DNA from: an uncultured Lachnospiraceae bacterium
GTDB taxonomy: Bacteria > Bacillota > Clostridia > Lachnospirales > Lachnospiraceae
Reading direction: 5' to 3'
Length of the DNA: 64,000 nucleotides
Assembly: GCA_910584585.1 (NCBI GenBank)
Contig: CAJUBP010000014.1
Span: 1-64,000, forward strand
This document shows positions 33,086 through 42,723 of this stretch, piece after piece. Within the stretch, counting starts at the first letter, position 1, and each line of letters opens with the position of its first letter. Position numbers and translations under genes: made by a program. Under the pieces are notes generated by a model, which made no database searches, had not been told where the DNA came from, and saw only the letters and a program-made list of their open reading frames with translations.

Positions 33086-33958
33086 ATGGAAGATACTGCA
33101 ATAAAGTTTCAGGGAACGGCTGGAAAGGAGCCGATGCCGGCGCTGCGGCAGAGGGAGACGGAAGAAGGGCCGTTTCCATATCTGTATTTTCCGTTATTGG
33201 AACATACAGGCATGGTAAAGCATTGCTTTACCACCAGAATGGGCGGAGTGAGTCAGGGGTATTTTGAAAGCCTGAACTTAAGTTTTGCAAGGGGAGACCA
33301 GGAAGAGGCGGTAAGAGAGAATTTCCGCCGAGTGTCCCTTGCCCTGGGAACAGATTATGGGAACTTTGTGTTTACGGACCAGACCCACACGGCCAATGTA
33401 AAACGGGTGGACCAAACAGACGCAGGAAAAGGGATCACCAGGAAAAAGGATTATTCCGATATAGACGGCCTGATTACCAATGAGCCAGGACTGGTATTGT
33501 CTGCCTTTTACGCGGACTGTGTGCCCCTTTATTTCGTGGATCCCATACATCGGGCCATCGGGCTGTCCCATTCCGGATGGCGGGGAACTGCGGGACGCAT
33601 GGGGAGAGAAACACTCCTCGCCATGAAAAAGGAATTTCAGACAGAGCCAAAAGATGTACTCTGTGCCATTGGGCCCTCTATTTGCCAGGGCTGTTACGAA
33701 GTCAGCGAAGATGTGGCGGCACAATTTCAGCGGGAATTCCCCGGGCATGAAGAGGAACTTCTGCAAAATAAGGGCAATGGAAAATATCAGCTTGATCTGT
33801 GGCGGGCCAACGAAATTGTTCTGTTGGAGGCCGGCGTGAAGGGGGAGCATCTGGCAGTGACCAATATTTGTACCTGCTGCAACAGCAAGCTATTGTTTTC
33901 CCACCGCGCCAGCCACGGAAAGCGGGGAAATTTAGGAGCATTCTTATGCTTGCTGTGA
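33086..33958 (+). CDS. pgeF: Peptidoglycan editing factor PgeF (laccase-domain, YfiH/YlmD family)
   Basis: 290 aa, AGGAGCAGAAATG start. FTTRMGGVSQGYFESLNLSF, FTDQTHTANV, DGLITNEPGLVLSAFYADCVPLYFVDP and IGLSHSGWRGTAGRM give the Zn/Cu-binding His-Cys-His set, and IGPSICQGCYEVSEDV follows. It acts on MurNAc-linked amino acids, correcting wrongly built wall precursors, and has adenosine-metabolising activity in some relatives. The N-terminal 35 residues are extra compared with the family. Confidence 0.92.
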   Translation: MEDTAIKFQGTAGKEPMPALRQRETEEGPFPYLYFPLLEHTGMVKHCFTTRMGGVSQGYFESLNLSFARGDQEEAVRENFRRVSLALGTDYGNFVFTDQTHTANVKRVDQTDAGKGITRKKDYSDIDGLITNEPGLVLSAFYADCVPLYFVDPIHRAIGLSHSGWRGTAGRMGRETLLAMKKEFQTEPKDVLCAIGPSICQGCYEVSEDVAAQFQREFPGHEEELLQNKGNGKYQLDLWRANEIVLLEAGVKGEHLAVTNICTCCNSKLLFSHRASHGKRGNLGAFLCLL

Positions 33959-33999
33959 AAGCGAAAGCTTACATGATAATATGTTAGGAGAAAAAAACG

Positions 34000-35031
34000 A
34001 TGGATAAGATTATGGAATATATTTTAGAGCAAACAAAACAGTTACTGGCCATTGACAGCCCCACCGGATATACAAAAGAGGCTTCTGATTATCTGATGCA
34101 GGAATACCGTGCTTTGGGCTATCAGCCGGCGGAAACCGTAAAAGGCGGCGTCCTGGTGGATTTAGGCGGTCCAGAGGGGGAAAACGCCCTTTTGCTGGAA
34201 GCTCATCTGGATACCCTGGGGGCCATGGTGCGGGAGATAAAAGAAAACGGAAGACTGAAAGTGTCGCCCCTTGGCGGCTTAAACCCATGCAATACGGAGG
34301 CAGAAAACTGCAGGGTGATTACACGGCTGAACGGAATCTATGAAGGTACCTTCCAGTTGGAAAATGCGTCTATCCACGTAAACGATCATTATGACGAGAC
34401 AAAACGCAGTTTTGACACCATGGAAGTGGTACTGGATGAAAAAGTGAATTCCAAAGATGAGGTGAAAAAGCTGGGAATTATGGTGGGGGATATTGTGGCT
34501 TTTGAACCCCGGACTGTCATAACCAAGCAGGGATATATTAAGAGCCGTTTTCTGGACGACAAGCTGAGCGTGGGAATATTCCTCGGATTTGCAAAATATC
34601 TGAAAGAAGAAAATATCGGGCTGAAACGGAAGGTTTACCAGCATGCCACTGTATTTGAAGAAGTAGGCCACGGTGCCTGCGGCACGGTTCCCAAGGGCGT
34701 ATCAGAGATTCTTTCTGTGGATATGGGATGTGTGGGACAGGGATTGGACTGTACAGAACATCAGGTATCCATCTGCGCCAAAGACAGCGTGGGGCCGTAC
34801 CACTATCAGGTGGTCACGGATTTGGTGAAAGCGGCAAAAGAGCATGACATTGATTTTGCCCTGGACATCTATCCTCACTACGGCTCTGACGCGGACGCGG
34901 CCCTGGAAGCCGGATATGACTGCAGGCACGGGCTGATCGGCCCAGGAGTGTACGCTTCCCATGGATATGAGAGGGCTCATGTGGACGGGGTGAAAGCGGC
35001 GCTGGAACTGTTGAAGGCGTACGTGCTGTAG
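34000..35031 (+). CDS. M42-family metallopeptidase (deblocking aminopeptidase/endoglucanase-like)
   Basis: 343 aa. Metal ligands: His in LLEAHLDTLGAMV, Asp in FLDDKLSVGI (bridging Asp), Glu pair in TVFEEVGHGACG, Asp in SVDMGC and the last His in YASHGYERAH. A full M42 set of two-metal ligands, although the EEVGxxGA motif reads EEVGHGACG with a small shift. Cytosolic peptidase. The cluster of small junk between pgeF and this gene is only 41 bases. Confidence 0.9.
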   Translation: MDKIMEYILEQTKQLLAIDSPTGYTKEASDYLMQEYRALGYQPAETVKGGVLVDLGGPEGENALLLEAHLDTLGAMVREIKENGRLKVSPLGGLNPCNTEAENCRVITRLNGIYEGTFQLENASIHVNDHYDETKRSFDTMEVVLDEKVNSKDEVKKLGIMVGDIVAFEPRTVITKQGYIKSRFLDDKLSVGIFLGFAKYLKEENIGLKRKVYQHATVFEEVGHGACGTVPKGVSEILSVDMGCVGQGLDCTEHQVSICAKDSVGPYHYQVVTDLVKAAKEHDIDFALDIYPHYGSDADAALEAGYDCRHGLIGPGVYASHGYERAHVDGVKAALELLKAYVL

Positions 35032-35106
35032 TACTGCAGCGAACGTTTTATATTAAGATACGAAGGTCAAGGCAGGATGGCCCTTTGACACGCAAACTGG
35101 TATGAA

Positions 35107-35150
35107 ACAGGGCTGTTTGGAAATATATCTGTCCAGACAGCCCTGTCTTT
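35107..35150. terminator. Bidirectional terminator between the M42 peptidase and the ABC-F gene
   Basis: ACAGGGCTGTTTGG / CCAGACAGCCCTGT (one wobble) with a 12-base loop, followed by CTTTATTATT; the converging genes can both use it. Confidence 0.8.
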
Positions 35151-35210
35151 ATTATTAATTTCCTGGCAGAATGTACTTGCCGCTTCCCTGACATTCATTC
35201 CACAGAAGTC

Positions 35211-36851
35211 TTAATCATCCTCCTCCTGAGCATTGCTGGTGGAGTACACCTGCCGTTTCCTTGCCATCTCATCGCTTTCCAGATATTCATCATAAGTGGT
35301 AATCTTATCAATCATGCTTCCGTTGGGCAGGAACTCAATAATCCGGTTTGCCGTGGTCTGCACCACCTGATGGTCTCTGGAAGCGAATAAAATCACGCCT
35401 GAGAACTTCATCAAACCGTTGTTTAAGGCGGTGATGGATTCCATATCCAGGTGGTCGGTAGGCTCATCCAGAATCAGGACATTTGCCCCGGTGATCATCA
35501 TGCGGGACAGAAGGACCCGCACTTTTTCCCCGCCGGAGAGCACCTTCATTTTCTTTACGCCGTCGTCTCCGGCAAACAGCATTCTTCCCAGAAAGCCCCG
35601 GACGTAAGTTGCGTCTTTGATCTCAGAAAACTGAGTCAGCCATTCCACAATCTGCAAATCGTTGTCAAAGATTGCCGTGTTGTCTTTGGGGAAATAAGAC
35701 TGGCTGGTGGTAACGCCCCATTTGTAATTGCCCTCGTCCGGCTCCAGTTCTCCTGCAAGGATTTGGAACAGGGTGGTTTTTGCAAGCTCGTTGCTTCCCA
35801 CGAAAGCGATTTTGTCGTCATGGCCTACAATGAAAGAAATATTGTCCAGTACTTTTACGCCGTCGATGGTTTTGCTTAAATTCTCCACAGTAAGCACTTC
35901 ATTGCCGATTTCCCGGTTGGGACGGAAATCAATGTAGGGATATTTCCGGCTGGAGGGCTTGATTTCATCTAACTGTATTTTCTCCAGGGCTTTCTTTCTG
36001 GAGGTTGCCTGTTTGGACTTGGAGGCGTTGGCGGAGAAACGGGAAATGAATTCCTGCAGTTCCTTGATTTTCTCTTCCTTCTTCTTATTGGCCTCTTTCA
36101 TCTGCTTAATCAAAAGCTGGCTGGACTCATACCAGAAGTCGTAATTGCCGGCGTAAAGCTGGATTTTGGCATAGTCGATGTCAGCGGTATGGGTGCAGAC
36201 CTTATTCAGGAAATACCGGTCATGGGAGACTACAATCACCGTGTTGTCAAAGTTGATCAAAAATTCCTCCAGCCATGCAATGGCGTCTAAGTCCAGGTGG
36301 TTGGTGGGCTCGTCTAAGAGCAGAATATCCGGATTGCCGAACAATGCCTGTGCCAGCAGAATCTTCACTTTCAGTTCGCCGGTCAGGTCTTTCATCAAAG
36401 AATAGTGGAATTCTGTATCAATGCCCAGGCCGTTTAGCAGCTGCGCTGCGTCTGATTCCGCGTTCCAGCCGTCCATTTCCGCGAATTCCGCCTCCAGTTC
36501 GCTGGCGCGGATTCCGTCTTTGTCGGTGAAATCTTCTTTCATATAGATGGCGTCTTTTTCTTTCATAATGTCGTACAGCCGCTGATTTCCCATAATGACA
36601 GTGTCCAGCGCAGAAAATTCATCATATTTAAAGTGATCCTGCTGCAAAAATGAGAGGCGCTGTCCCGGGGTGATAAACACGTCGCCTTTGGTGGGCTCCA
36701 GCTGTCCGTTTAAAATTTTGAGGAAAGTGGATTTGCCGGCGCCGTTGGCCCCGATAAGGCCGTAGCAGTTTCCTTCCGTGAATTTGATGTTTACATCTTC
36801 AAATAAAGCTTTTTTTCCGATTCTTAATGTTACATTATTTGCACTAATCAT
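35211..36851 (-). CDS. ABC-F family ATPase (YkpA/YbiT-like)
   Basis: 546 aa, two ABC domains and no membrane part. Domain 1: GANGAGKSTFL (about 35-45), signature read as LTGELKVKILLAQAL, Walker B ILLLDEPTNHLDLD. Linker about 240-300. Domain 2: the Walker A position reads GSNELAKTTLF, signature LSGGEKVRVLLSRM, ILILDEPTDHLD, with His loops SHD and ASRDH. ABC-F proteins bind the ribosomal E site and affect translation or antibiotic resistance; this clade is the housekeeping type. The atypical first signature and second P-loop may be clade traits. Confidence 0.92.
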   Translation of the reverse strand: MISANNVTLRIGKKALFEDVNIKFTEGNCYGLIGANGAGKSTFLKILNGQLEPTKGDVFITPGQRLSFLQQDHFKYDEFSALDTVIMGNQRLYDIMKEKDAIYMKEDFTDKDGIRASELEAEFAEMDGWNAESDAAQLLNGLGIDTEFHYSLMKDLTGELKVKILLAQALFGNPDILLLDEPTNHLDLDAIAWLEEFLINFDNTVIVVSHDRYFLNKVCTHTADIDYAKIQLYAGNYDFWYESSQLLIKQMKEANKKKEEKIKELQEFISRFSANASKSKQATSRKKALEKIQLDEIKPSSRKYPYIDFRPNREIGNEVLTVENLSKTIDGVKVLDNISFIVGHDDKIAFVGSNELAKTTLFQILAGELEPDEGNYKWGVTTSQSYFPKDNTAIFDNDLQIVEWLTQFSEIKDATYVRGFLGRMLFAGDDGVKKMKVLSGGEKVRVLLSRMMITGANVLILDEPTDHLDMESITALNNGLMKFSGVILFASRDHQVVQTTANRIIEFLPNGSMIDKITTYDEYLESDEMARKRQVYSTSNAQEEDD

Positions 36852-36915
36852 ATTAAAGTCCTCATATTTTCTGAATTTCTTCCTGTTTGCCCAGGTCTTT
36901 TGCCCTTGCCTATCT

Positions 36916-36943
36916 ATTATACATAAAATTGCGGCCTTTTCAA
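36916..36943 (-). promoter_or_regulatory. Promoter of the ABC-F gene
   Basis: On the minus strand TTGAAA (36943-36938), 16-bp spacer, TATAAT (36921-36916). Confidence 0.65.
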
Positions 36944-36975
36944 GGAAAAGTTATTGTTTTCCGGTCAAAAATTCA

Positions 36976-37004
36976 TTGAAAATAAGTTTGTAATTTGATA
37001 TGAT
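36976..37004 (+). promoter_or_regulatory. Promoter of the GGDEF-EAL gene
   Basis: TTGAAA (36976-36981), 17-bp spacer, TATGAT (36999-37004), 57 bases before the first start. Confidence 0.65.
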
Positions 37005-37061
37005 AGAAAATAATGGAATTACTGTAAACAGCGAAAATAGGAACCATACAGGGCAGATTAA

Positions 37062-38867
37062 ATGGGGAATGTTTTTATGAACGAAGAAGAAATGAGGAAA
37101 ATGGGTATTCAAAAGACGCAGAAAATGGAAGAAACGCTGTGTCTGCACAGGGAACGCTACAGTCTCATCAAAGAGATTAATCGGGAACTTGTGAAGTTAT
37201 TTTACCAGGGGGGAGATGTGAATGATTCCCTGGATTTTACGTTGGAGCGGATTGGGAGGCAGTATGATTTGAGGCTTGCGGCTGTGCTGGAGTATGAGGG
37301 GGCCCAGAAGGAACAGGTCTGGACCAACTGCTGGTGCGCCCAGGAGGGAATTCGGTTTCAGGATGAATTTTCCTCACGGCCTGCATTGCCCAGGAAGGGA
37401 ACCATCGGTCAGCCTTATTGTCAGGGGAGAGAAGGGCTTTTCAGAGGTTCCAAGGAGTGCAGCGTACTGTTTTGCGGCTGGGAAGAAGCGGGGGCATGGA
37501 CGGATTTTGAGAAAGAGACCCTCCAGGAACTGGCGCGGATGGTTTCTTTTCTTGTGGCATTGCGGAACTATAAAGAGGAAGATCAGAGGCGGATCATGCA
37601 ATTGAAGCGGAGAGATCTGCTGACAGGGCTTTATATTGAAGAAGCATTTAAGAGCAGGGTGAAAGAAGAACTTGAGAATTGGAAGGAAGATCGGGAATAT
37701 GCCCTGATTTATACAGATATCAATGATTTTTCCTATATCAACGATAATTTCGGATATACAGCGGGCAATGAGGTATTGAAAGCGTTTGCGGATTTGCTCT
37801 GCCAGTGCGAGAACAGGATATCCTGCCGGATGTACTCGGATTTGTTTATCACATTTCTCTGGGATACGGATCGGGATACAATTCTGCAGAATGTTGTGAA
37901 GACCAGCCTGGAATTCAGCAGACAGCAGAAAGAAATTTATCCGTCATGCAGCATCAGACTGACTACGGGAATCTATTTTATGGAACAGAAGGATGAGAAT
38001 CTGGATATCGCTATCGAGAACGCCAATCTCACCAGGAAGAGCATTAAGGGCTGCAGCAGCGCGTTCTGCCGGGTATATGAGAGCAAGATGAGGGCCAGAC
38101 GGGAAGAGGAAAAGCAGGTGCTGGCGGAGTTTCAGGGAAGTCTTAAGGAAGGAGGCTTTCAGGTCTATGTGCAGCCTAAGTTTTATCTCTCAGAATTTGA
38201 GATTTCCGGCGGGGAAGCGCTGGTGCGCTGGAAGAAGAAGGACGGCAGAATCGAGTCCCCGGAATTGTTTATTCCCATTCTGGAGCGTTCCGGCTATATT
38301 GTGGAACTGGACTTTTATGTGTATGAGCAGGTGCTGATTTATATGCAGAGCTGGTTCGAGGCAGGTAAGGAGCCTCCGGTGATCTCCGTGAATTTTTCCA
38401 GAAGCCATTTTGAGCGGGAGGGAATTTACCGGCGGATTATATCTTTGACAAAGGCTTACCGGATTGAGCCGAAGTACATAGAAATCGAGATTACCGAGAG
38501 CCTGTTTGCTTCCGGATATGAACTGGTGAAGGAGGAAATGGCGCAGCTTCGTCAGGCGGGCTTTCGGGTGGCGATTGATGATTTCGGCACCGGGTATTCT
38601 TCCCTTGGAATGCTTCTTGACGTTCCGGCGGATATTGTGAAGATTGACAAGAGTTTTCTGAGCCGGGAAAACCGGGAGAATGAGAAGGAATTTATTCAGC
38701 ATATGGGCAAGCTGATTGAGAGTGTGAAAGAGGAAGTGATTTTTGAAGGAATTGAGACGGAGGAACAGCGGGAGTTCCTGGTAGACTGCGGATTTCAGTT
38801 CGGACAGGGATTTTTATTTGACCGCCCGATGCCTATTCAGGTGTTTCAAGAAAAATACATGAAATAA
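37062..38867 (+). CDS. Cytoplasmic GGDEF-EAL protein, probable c-di-GMP phosphodiesterase
   Basis: 601 aa (or 596 from the ATG at 37077, which has GGGG 9 bases upstream). N-terminal GAF-like sensor region (about 35-175), a GGDEF domain (about 185-345) whose active site reads YSDLF in place of GGDEF, hence inactive as a cyclase, and an EAL domain (about 350-601) with GGEALVRW (EAL), VNFSRSHF (metal Asn), EIEITES, DDFGTGYSSLGML and DIVKIDKSF. The EAL catalytic set looks intact, so it should break down c-di-GMP under control of the degenerate GGDEF/GAF part. No transmembrane segment. Confidence 0.9.
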   Translation: MGNVFMNEEEMRKMGIQKTQKMEETLCLHRERYSLIKEINRELVKLFYQGGDVNDSLDFTLERIGRQYDLRLAAVLEYEGAQKEQVWTNCWCAQEGIRFQDEFSSRPALPRKGTIGQPYCQGREGLFRGSKECSVLFCGWEEAGAWTDFEKETLQELARMVSFLVALRNYKEEDQRRIMQLKRRDLLTGLYIEEAFKSRVKEELENWKEDREYALIYTDINDFSYINDNFGYTAGNEVLKAFADLLCQCENRISCRMYSDLFITFLWDTDRDTILQNVVKTSLEFSRQQKEIYPSCSIRLTTGIYFMEQKDENLDIAIENANLTRKSIKGCSSAFCRVYESKMRARREEEKQVLAEFQGSLKEGGFQVYVQPKFYLSEFEISGGEALVRWKKKDGRIESPELFIPILERSGYIVELDFYVYEQVLIYMQSWFEAGKEPPVISVNFSRSHFEREGIYRRIISLTKAYRIEPKYIEIEITESLFASGYELVKEEMAQLRQAGFRVAIDDFGTGYSSLGMLLDVPADIVKIDKSFLSRENRENEKEFIQHMGKLIESVKEEVIFEGIETEEQREFLVDCGFQFGQGFLFDRPMPIQVFQEKYMK

Positions 38868-38878
38868 CCTGAAAACTA

Positions 38879-38907
38879 TTGATTTTTTCGGTTATAATTA
38901 TTATAGT
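38879..38907 (+). promoter_or_regulatory. nifJ promoter
   Basis: TTGATT (38879-38884), 17-bp spacer, TATAGT (38902-38907). A second TATAAT at 38893 is too close to the -35. The 118-base leader has a short repeat TAATAGATTAA. Confidence 0.55.
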
Positions 38908-39025
38908 ATAAAGGAAGAATTTGTTACGCTTTTCCATTTTGGCGCAGAGTTAAATTCTGGCCGGGAGGGGAGCGGTAATAGATTAATACAGTAATAGATT
39001 AAATTCAGGCAGGAGGAAAAATGTA

Positions 39026-42000
39026 ATGAAAAGATCTATGAAAACCATGGATGGAAATCATGCAGCAGCACATGCGTCTTATGCGTATACCGATGTTGCA
39101 GCCATCTACCCCATCACACCGTCTTCTGTTATGGCAGAAGCTACCGACGAATGGGCAACCCAGGGAAGAAAGAACATTTTCGGACAGACTGTTCAGGTAA
39201 CAGAGATGCAGTCTGAGGCTGGCGCAGCCGGCACGGTGCACGGCTCCCTGGCAGCAGGCGCTCTGACCACCACCTATACCGCGTCTCAGGGTCTCTTACT
39301 GATGATCCCCAATCTGTACAAGATTGCCGGTGAAGGGCTTCCAGGCGTATTCAACGTATCTGCCCGCTGCGTGGCAACCCATGCGCTGAACATTTTTGGT
39401 GACCATTCCGACGTATACGCCTGTCGTCAGACCGGTGCGGCAATGCTCTGTGAATCTTCTGTACAGGAAGTTATGGATTTAACTCCGGTGGCACACTGCG
39501 CTGGATTGGAAGGACATCTTCCTTTCATCAATTTCTTTGATGGATTCCGTACCTCCCACGAGATTCAGAAAATTGAAACATGGGATTATGAAGACCTGAA
39601 AGACATGGTAGATCTGGATGCTATCGCGGCATTCCGCAAGAATGCGCTGAATCCAAACCATCCCCGTCAGGACGGTTCCGCACAGAACCCGGATATTTTC
39701 TTCCAGACCAGAGAGTCCTGCAACTCCACGTATGACGCGCTTCCGGCAATTGTTCAGAAATATATGGACAAGGTGAACGAGAAGATCGGCACAGATTATA
39801 AGCTGTTCAACTATTACGGAGCTGCTGACGCTGACAGAATCATCATCGCTATGGGTTCCGTATGCGATACCATTGATGAGACCATTGATTACTTAATGGC
39901 AAAGGGCGAGAAAGTGGGCGTTGTGAAAGTACGTCTGTACCGTCCGTTCAGCAAGGAAGCATTGATTGCGGCAATTCCTGACACTGTTAAGACAATCGCT
40001 GTATTAGACAGAACCAAAGAGCCCGGATCTCTTGGAGAGCCGTTATATCTGGACGTAGTGGCAGCATTGAAGGGAAGCAAATTCGACGCTGTTAAGATTA
40101 CAAGCGGACGTTACGGATTAGGTTCCAAAGACACCACGCCGGGACAGATTATCGCAGTATACAATAACACAGAGAAAGAAAGATTCACCATCGGCATCTA
40201 TGATGATGTGACCAACCTTTCCCTGGAAGTAAAAGAAGATCCGGTAACTACTCCGGAAGGAACCATCAACTGCAAGTTCTGGGGACTTGGCGCTGACGGT
40301 ACCGTTGGAGCAAACAAGAACTCCATCAAGATTATCGGTGACAACACAGACATGTACGCTCAGGCGTATTTTGATTACGATTCCAAGAAATCCGGCGGCG
40401 TTACCATGTCTCACCTGCGTTTCGGCAAGAAGGCAATTAAGTCCACTTACTTAATCAAGCAGGCGAACTTCGTGGCATGCCACAATCCTTCCTATGTGCG
40501 CAAGTACAACATGGTTCAGGAATTGGTGCCGGGCGGAACTTTCCTTCTGAACTGTTCCTGGACTCCGGAAGAGCTGGAAACACATCTTCCAGGACAGGTA
40601 AAGAGATATATCGCTGAAAATGACATCCAGTTCTACACCATTGACGGTATCAAGATCGGTAAGGAAATCGGACTTGGCGGACGTATCAACACTGTGCTTC
40701 AGTCCGCGTTCTTCAAACTGGCTGCAATCATTCCGGAAGAGAGAGCCATCGAACTGATGAAAGCTGCCGCTAAGGCAACTTACGGTAAGAAGGGCGATAA
40801 GATTGTACAGATGAACTATGACGCAATCGACGCCGGCGCAACCGGAGTTGTGAAGATTGATGTTCCTGCAGGCTGGAAAGACGCTCAGGATGAAAGTTTT
40901 GCAAAGGTTGCAACCGGAGACAGAAAAGACGTTGTTGATTTTGTCAATGACATCCAGATTCCGGTAAACGGACAGGAAGGAAATAACATTCCTGTATCTG
41001 TTGTTAAGAAATATGAAAATGGACAAACTCCCTCCGGTTCCGCTGCATATGAGAAGCGCGGCATCGCAGTTGACGTTCCGGTATGGAATCCGGAGAACTG
41101 TATCCAGTGTAATATCTGTTCTTATGTATGCCCCCACGCTGTAATCCGTCCGGTGGCAATGACAGAGGCAGAGGCTTCCAAGGCGCCGGAAGGAATGCAG
41201 ACGCTTCCGATGACAGGAATGCCGGAGTACAAGTTCAGCATGACTATTTCCGCTCTTGACTGTACCGGATGCGGCTCCTGTGCAAATGTATGCCCGGGCA
41301 AGAAGGGCGAGAAGGCTCTGACCATGCAGAACTGCGAGGCAAATGTCGGAGAGCAGGCATTCTTCGATTACGGCTTAACCACAGAGAAGAAAGTAGATGT
41401 AGTTGAGAAATTCAAAGAGACCACGGTAAAGGGATCTCAGTTCAAACAGCCGCTGCTTGAGTTCTCAGGAGCCTGCGGCGGATGCGGCGAGACGCCTTAC
41501 GCAAAATTGATTACACAGTTGTTTGGTGACAGAATGTATATCGCTAACGCAACCGGATGTTCTTCTATCTGGGGCAATTCTTCACCGTCCACTCCTTATA
41601 CCGTAAATGAAAAGGGACACGGCCCCGCATGGTCCAATTCCTTATTCGAAGACGCTGCAGAGTTCGGCTATGGTATGCTGCTGGCTCAGAAAGCAATCAG
41701 AGAGAAATTGAGAACCAAAGTAGAAGCATTGGTAGCAGAAGGAAAGAACGCAGACGTTGCGGTAGCAGGAAAAGAGTGGCTTGACACTTACGGAATCGGC
41801 GCTGTCAACGGAACAGCTACAGACAAGTTAGTGGCTGCTTTAGAGGCATGCGGATGCGACGCTTCCAAAGAAATCCTGGCTGAGAAAGATTTCCTGGCTA
41901 AGAAATCCCAGTGGATCTTCGGAGGCGACGGATGGGCATACGATATCGGATTCGGCGGCGTTGACCATGTTCTGGCAAGCGGACAGGATATCAACGTAAT

Positions 42001-42562
42001 GGTATTCGATACCGAAGTTTACTCCAACACAGGCGGACAGTCCTCTAAGGCTACTCCTACCGGCGCAATTGCACAGTTCGCGGCAGGCGGAAAAGAAGTG
42101 AAGAAGAAAGACCTTGCTTCTATCGCAATGAGCTACGGCTATGTATATGTTGCACAGATCGCTATGGGCGCTGATTACAATCAGTGTATCAAGGCTCTTG
42201 CAGAAGCAGAAGCATATCCGGGACCGTCCCTGATTATCGCTTACGCTCCCTGTATCAACCATGGGATCAAAGTGGGCATGAGCAAAGCTCAGACCGAAGA
42301 GAAGAACGCTGTGGAAGCTGGTTACTGGCATAACTTCCGCTTCAATCCTGCATTGAAGGAAGAAGGAAAGGCAGCATTCTCCTTAGACAGCAAGGCTCCT
42401 ACCGGAGATTACAAGGCATTCCTGAACGGCGAAGTACGTTACAATGCCCTTGCAAGATTCAATCCGGAAAGAGCGGAAGAGCTGTTTGCTGCATCTGAGA
42501 AACATGCAAAAGAGCGTTATGAATATCTGAATAAACTGATTACTCTTTACGGCGAGAACTAA
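39026..42562 (+). CDS. nifJ: Pyruvate:ferredoxin (flavodoxin) oxidoreductase
   Basis: 1178 aa single-chain PFOR. N-terminal pyrimidine-binding domain (YTDVAAIYPITPSSVMAE), the CoA and gamma domains, a 2x[4Fe-4S] ferredoxin insert (about 690-760; CIQCNICSYVCP and CTGCGSCANVCPG), the extra cluster Cys in ACGGCGETPY with CSS later, and the TPP domain (GDGWAYDIGFGG with DINVMVFDTEVYSNTGGQ). It oxidises pyruvate to acetyl-CoA, reducing ferredoxin. The synonymous codon use is strongly biased to preferred codons, as expected of a highly expressed gene. Confidence 0.98.
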   Translation: MKRSMKTMDGNHAAAHASYAYTDVAAIYPITPSSVMAEATDEWATQGRKNIFGQTVQVTEMQSEAGAAGTVHGSLAAGALTTTYTASQGLLLMIPNLYKIAGEGLPGVFNVSARCVATHALNIFGDHSDVYACRQTGAAMLCESSVQEVMDLTPVAHCAGLEGHLPFINFFDGFRTSHEIQKIETWDYEDLKDMVDLDAIAAFRKNALNPNHPRQDGSAQNPDIFFQTRESCNSTYDALPAIVQKYMDKVNEKIGTDYKLFNYYGAADADRIIIAMGSVCDTIDETIDYLMAKGEKVGVVKVRLYRPFSKEALIAAIPDTVKTIAVLDRTKEPGSLGEPLYLDVVAALKGSKFDAVKITSGRYGLGSKDTTPGQIIAVYNNTEKERFTIGIYDDVTNLSLEVKEDPVTTPEGTINCKFWGLGADGTVGANKNSIKIIGDNTDMYAQAYFDYDSKKSGGVTMSHLRFGKKAIKSTYLIKQANFVACHNPSYVRKYNMVQELVPGGTFLLNCSWTPEELETHLPGQVKRYIAENDIQFYTIDGIKIGKEIGLGGRINTVLQSAFFKLAAIIPEERAIELMKAAAKATYGKKGDKIVQMNYDAIDAGATGVVKIDVPAGWKDAQDESFAKVATGDRKDVVDFVNDIQIPVNGQEGNNIPVSVVKKYENGQTPSGSAAYEKRGIAVDVPVWNPENCIQCNICSYVCPHAVIRPVAMTEAEASKAPEGMQTLPMTGMPEYKFSMTISALDCTGCGSCANVCPGKKGEKALTMQNCEANVGEQAFFDYGLTTEKKVDVVEKFKETTVKGSQFKQPLLEFSGACGGCGETPYAKLITQLFGDRMYIANATGCSSIWGNSSPSTPYTVNEKGHGPAWSNSLFEDAAEFGYGMLLAQKAIREKLRTKVEALVAEGKNADVAVAGKEWLDTYGIGAVNGTATDKLVAALEACGCDASKEILAEKDFLAKKSQWIFGGDGWAYDIGFGGVDHVLASGQDINVMVFDTEVYSNTGGQSSKATPTGAIAQFAAGGKEVKKKDLASIAMSYGYVYVAQIAMGADYNQCIKALAEAEAYPGPSLIIAYAPCINHGIKVGMSKAQTEEKNAVEAGYWHNFRFNPALKEEGKAAFSLDSKAPTGDYKAFLNGEVRYNALARFNPERAEELFAASEKHAKERYEYLNKLITLYGEN

Positions 42563-42593
42563 AAAAAGTCCTGCGCCCTTGAAGAGCAGAGAG

Positions 42594-42632
42594 AAGGAGC
42601 TGTCCTGGAATTTTCCAGGCAGCTCCTTTTCC
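42594..42632 (+). terminator. nifJ terminator
   Basis: AAGGAGCTGTCCTGG / CCAGGCAGCTCCTT stem with one bulge-like mismatch and an AT-rich loop, then TTTCC. Confidence 0.85.
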
Positions 42633-42650
42633 GGCAGCTTCATTCTTGTC

Positions 42651-42723
42651 TAGAGCGTGTCTTAAAATTGCTTTCCGCAAGATTCTATGCTGAATTTTAA
42701 GACACACGCTAAGACACGCTCTA
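42651..42723. mobile_element. Short 73-bp copy of the GAGCGTGT miniature element
   Basis: TAGAGCGTGTCTTAAAATT at the left is inverted at the right as AATTTTAAGACAC, with ACACGCTAAGACACGCTCTA at the end. TA dinucleotides flank both ends. It separates the convergent nifJ and diguanylate cyclase genes, and its right-end TAG (minus strand) is the cyclase stop codon. Confidence 0.75.
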
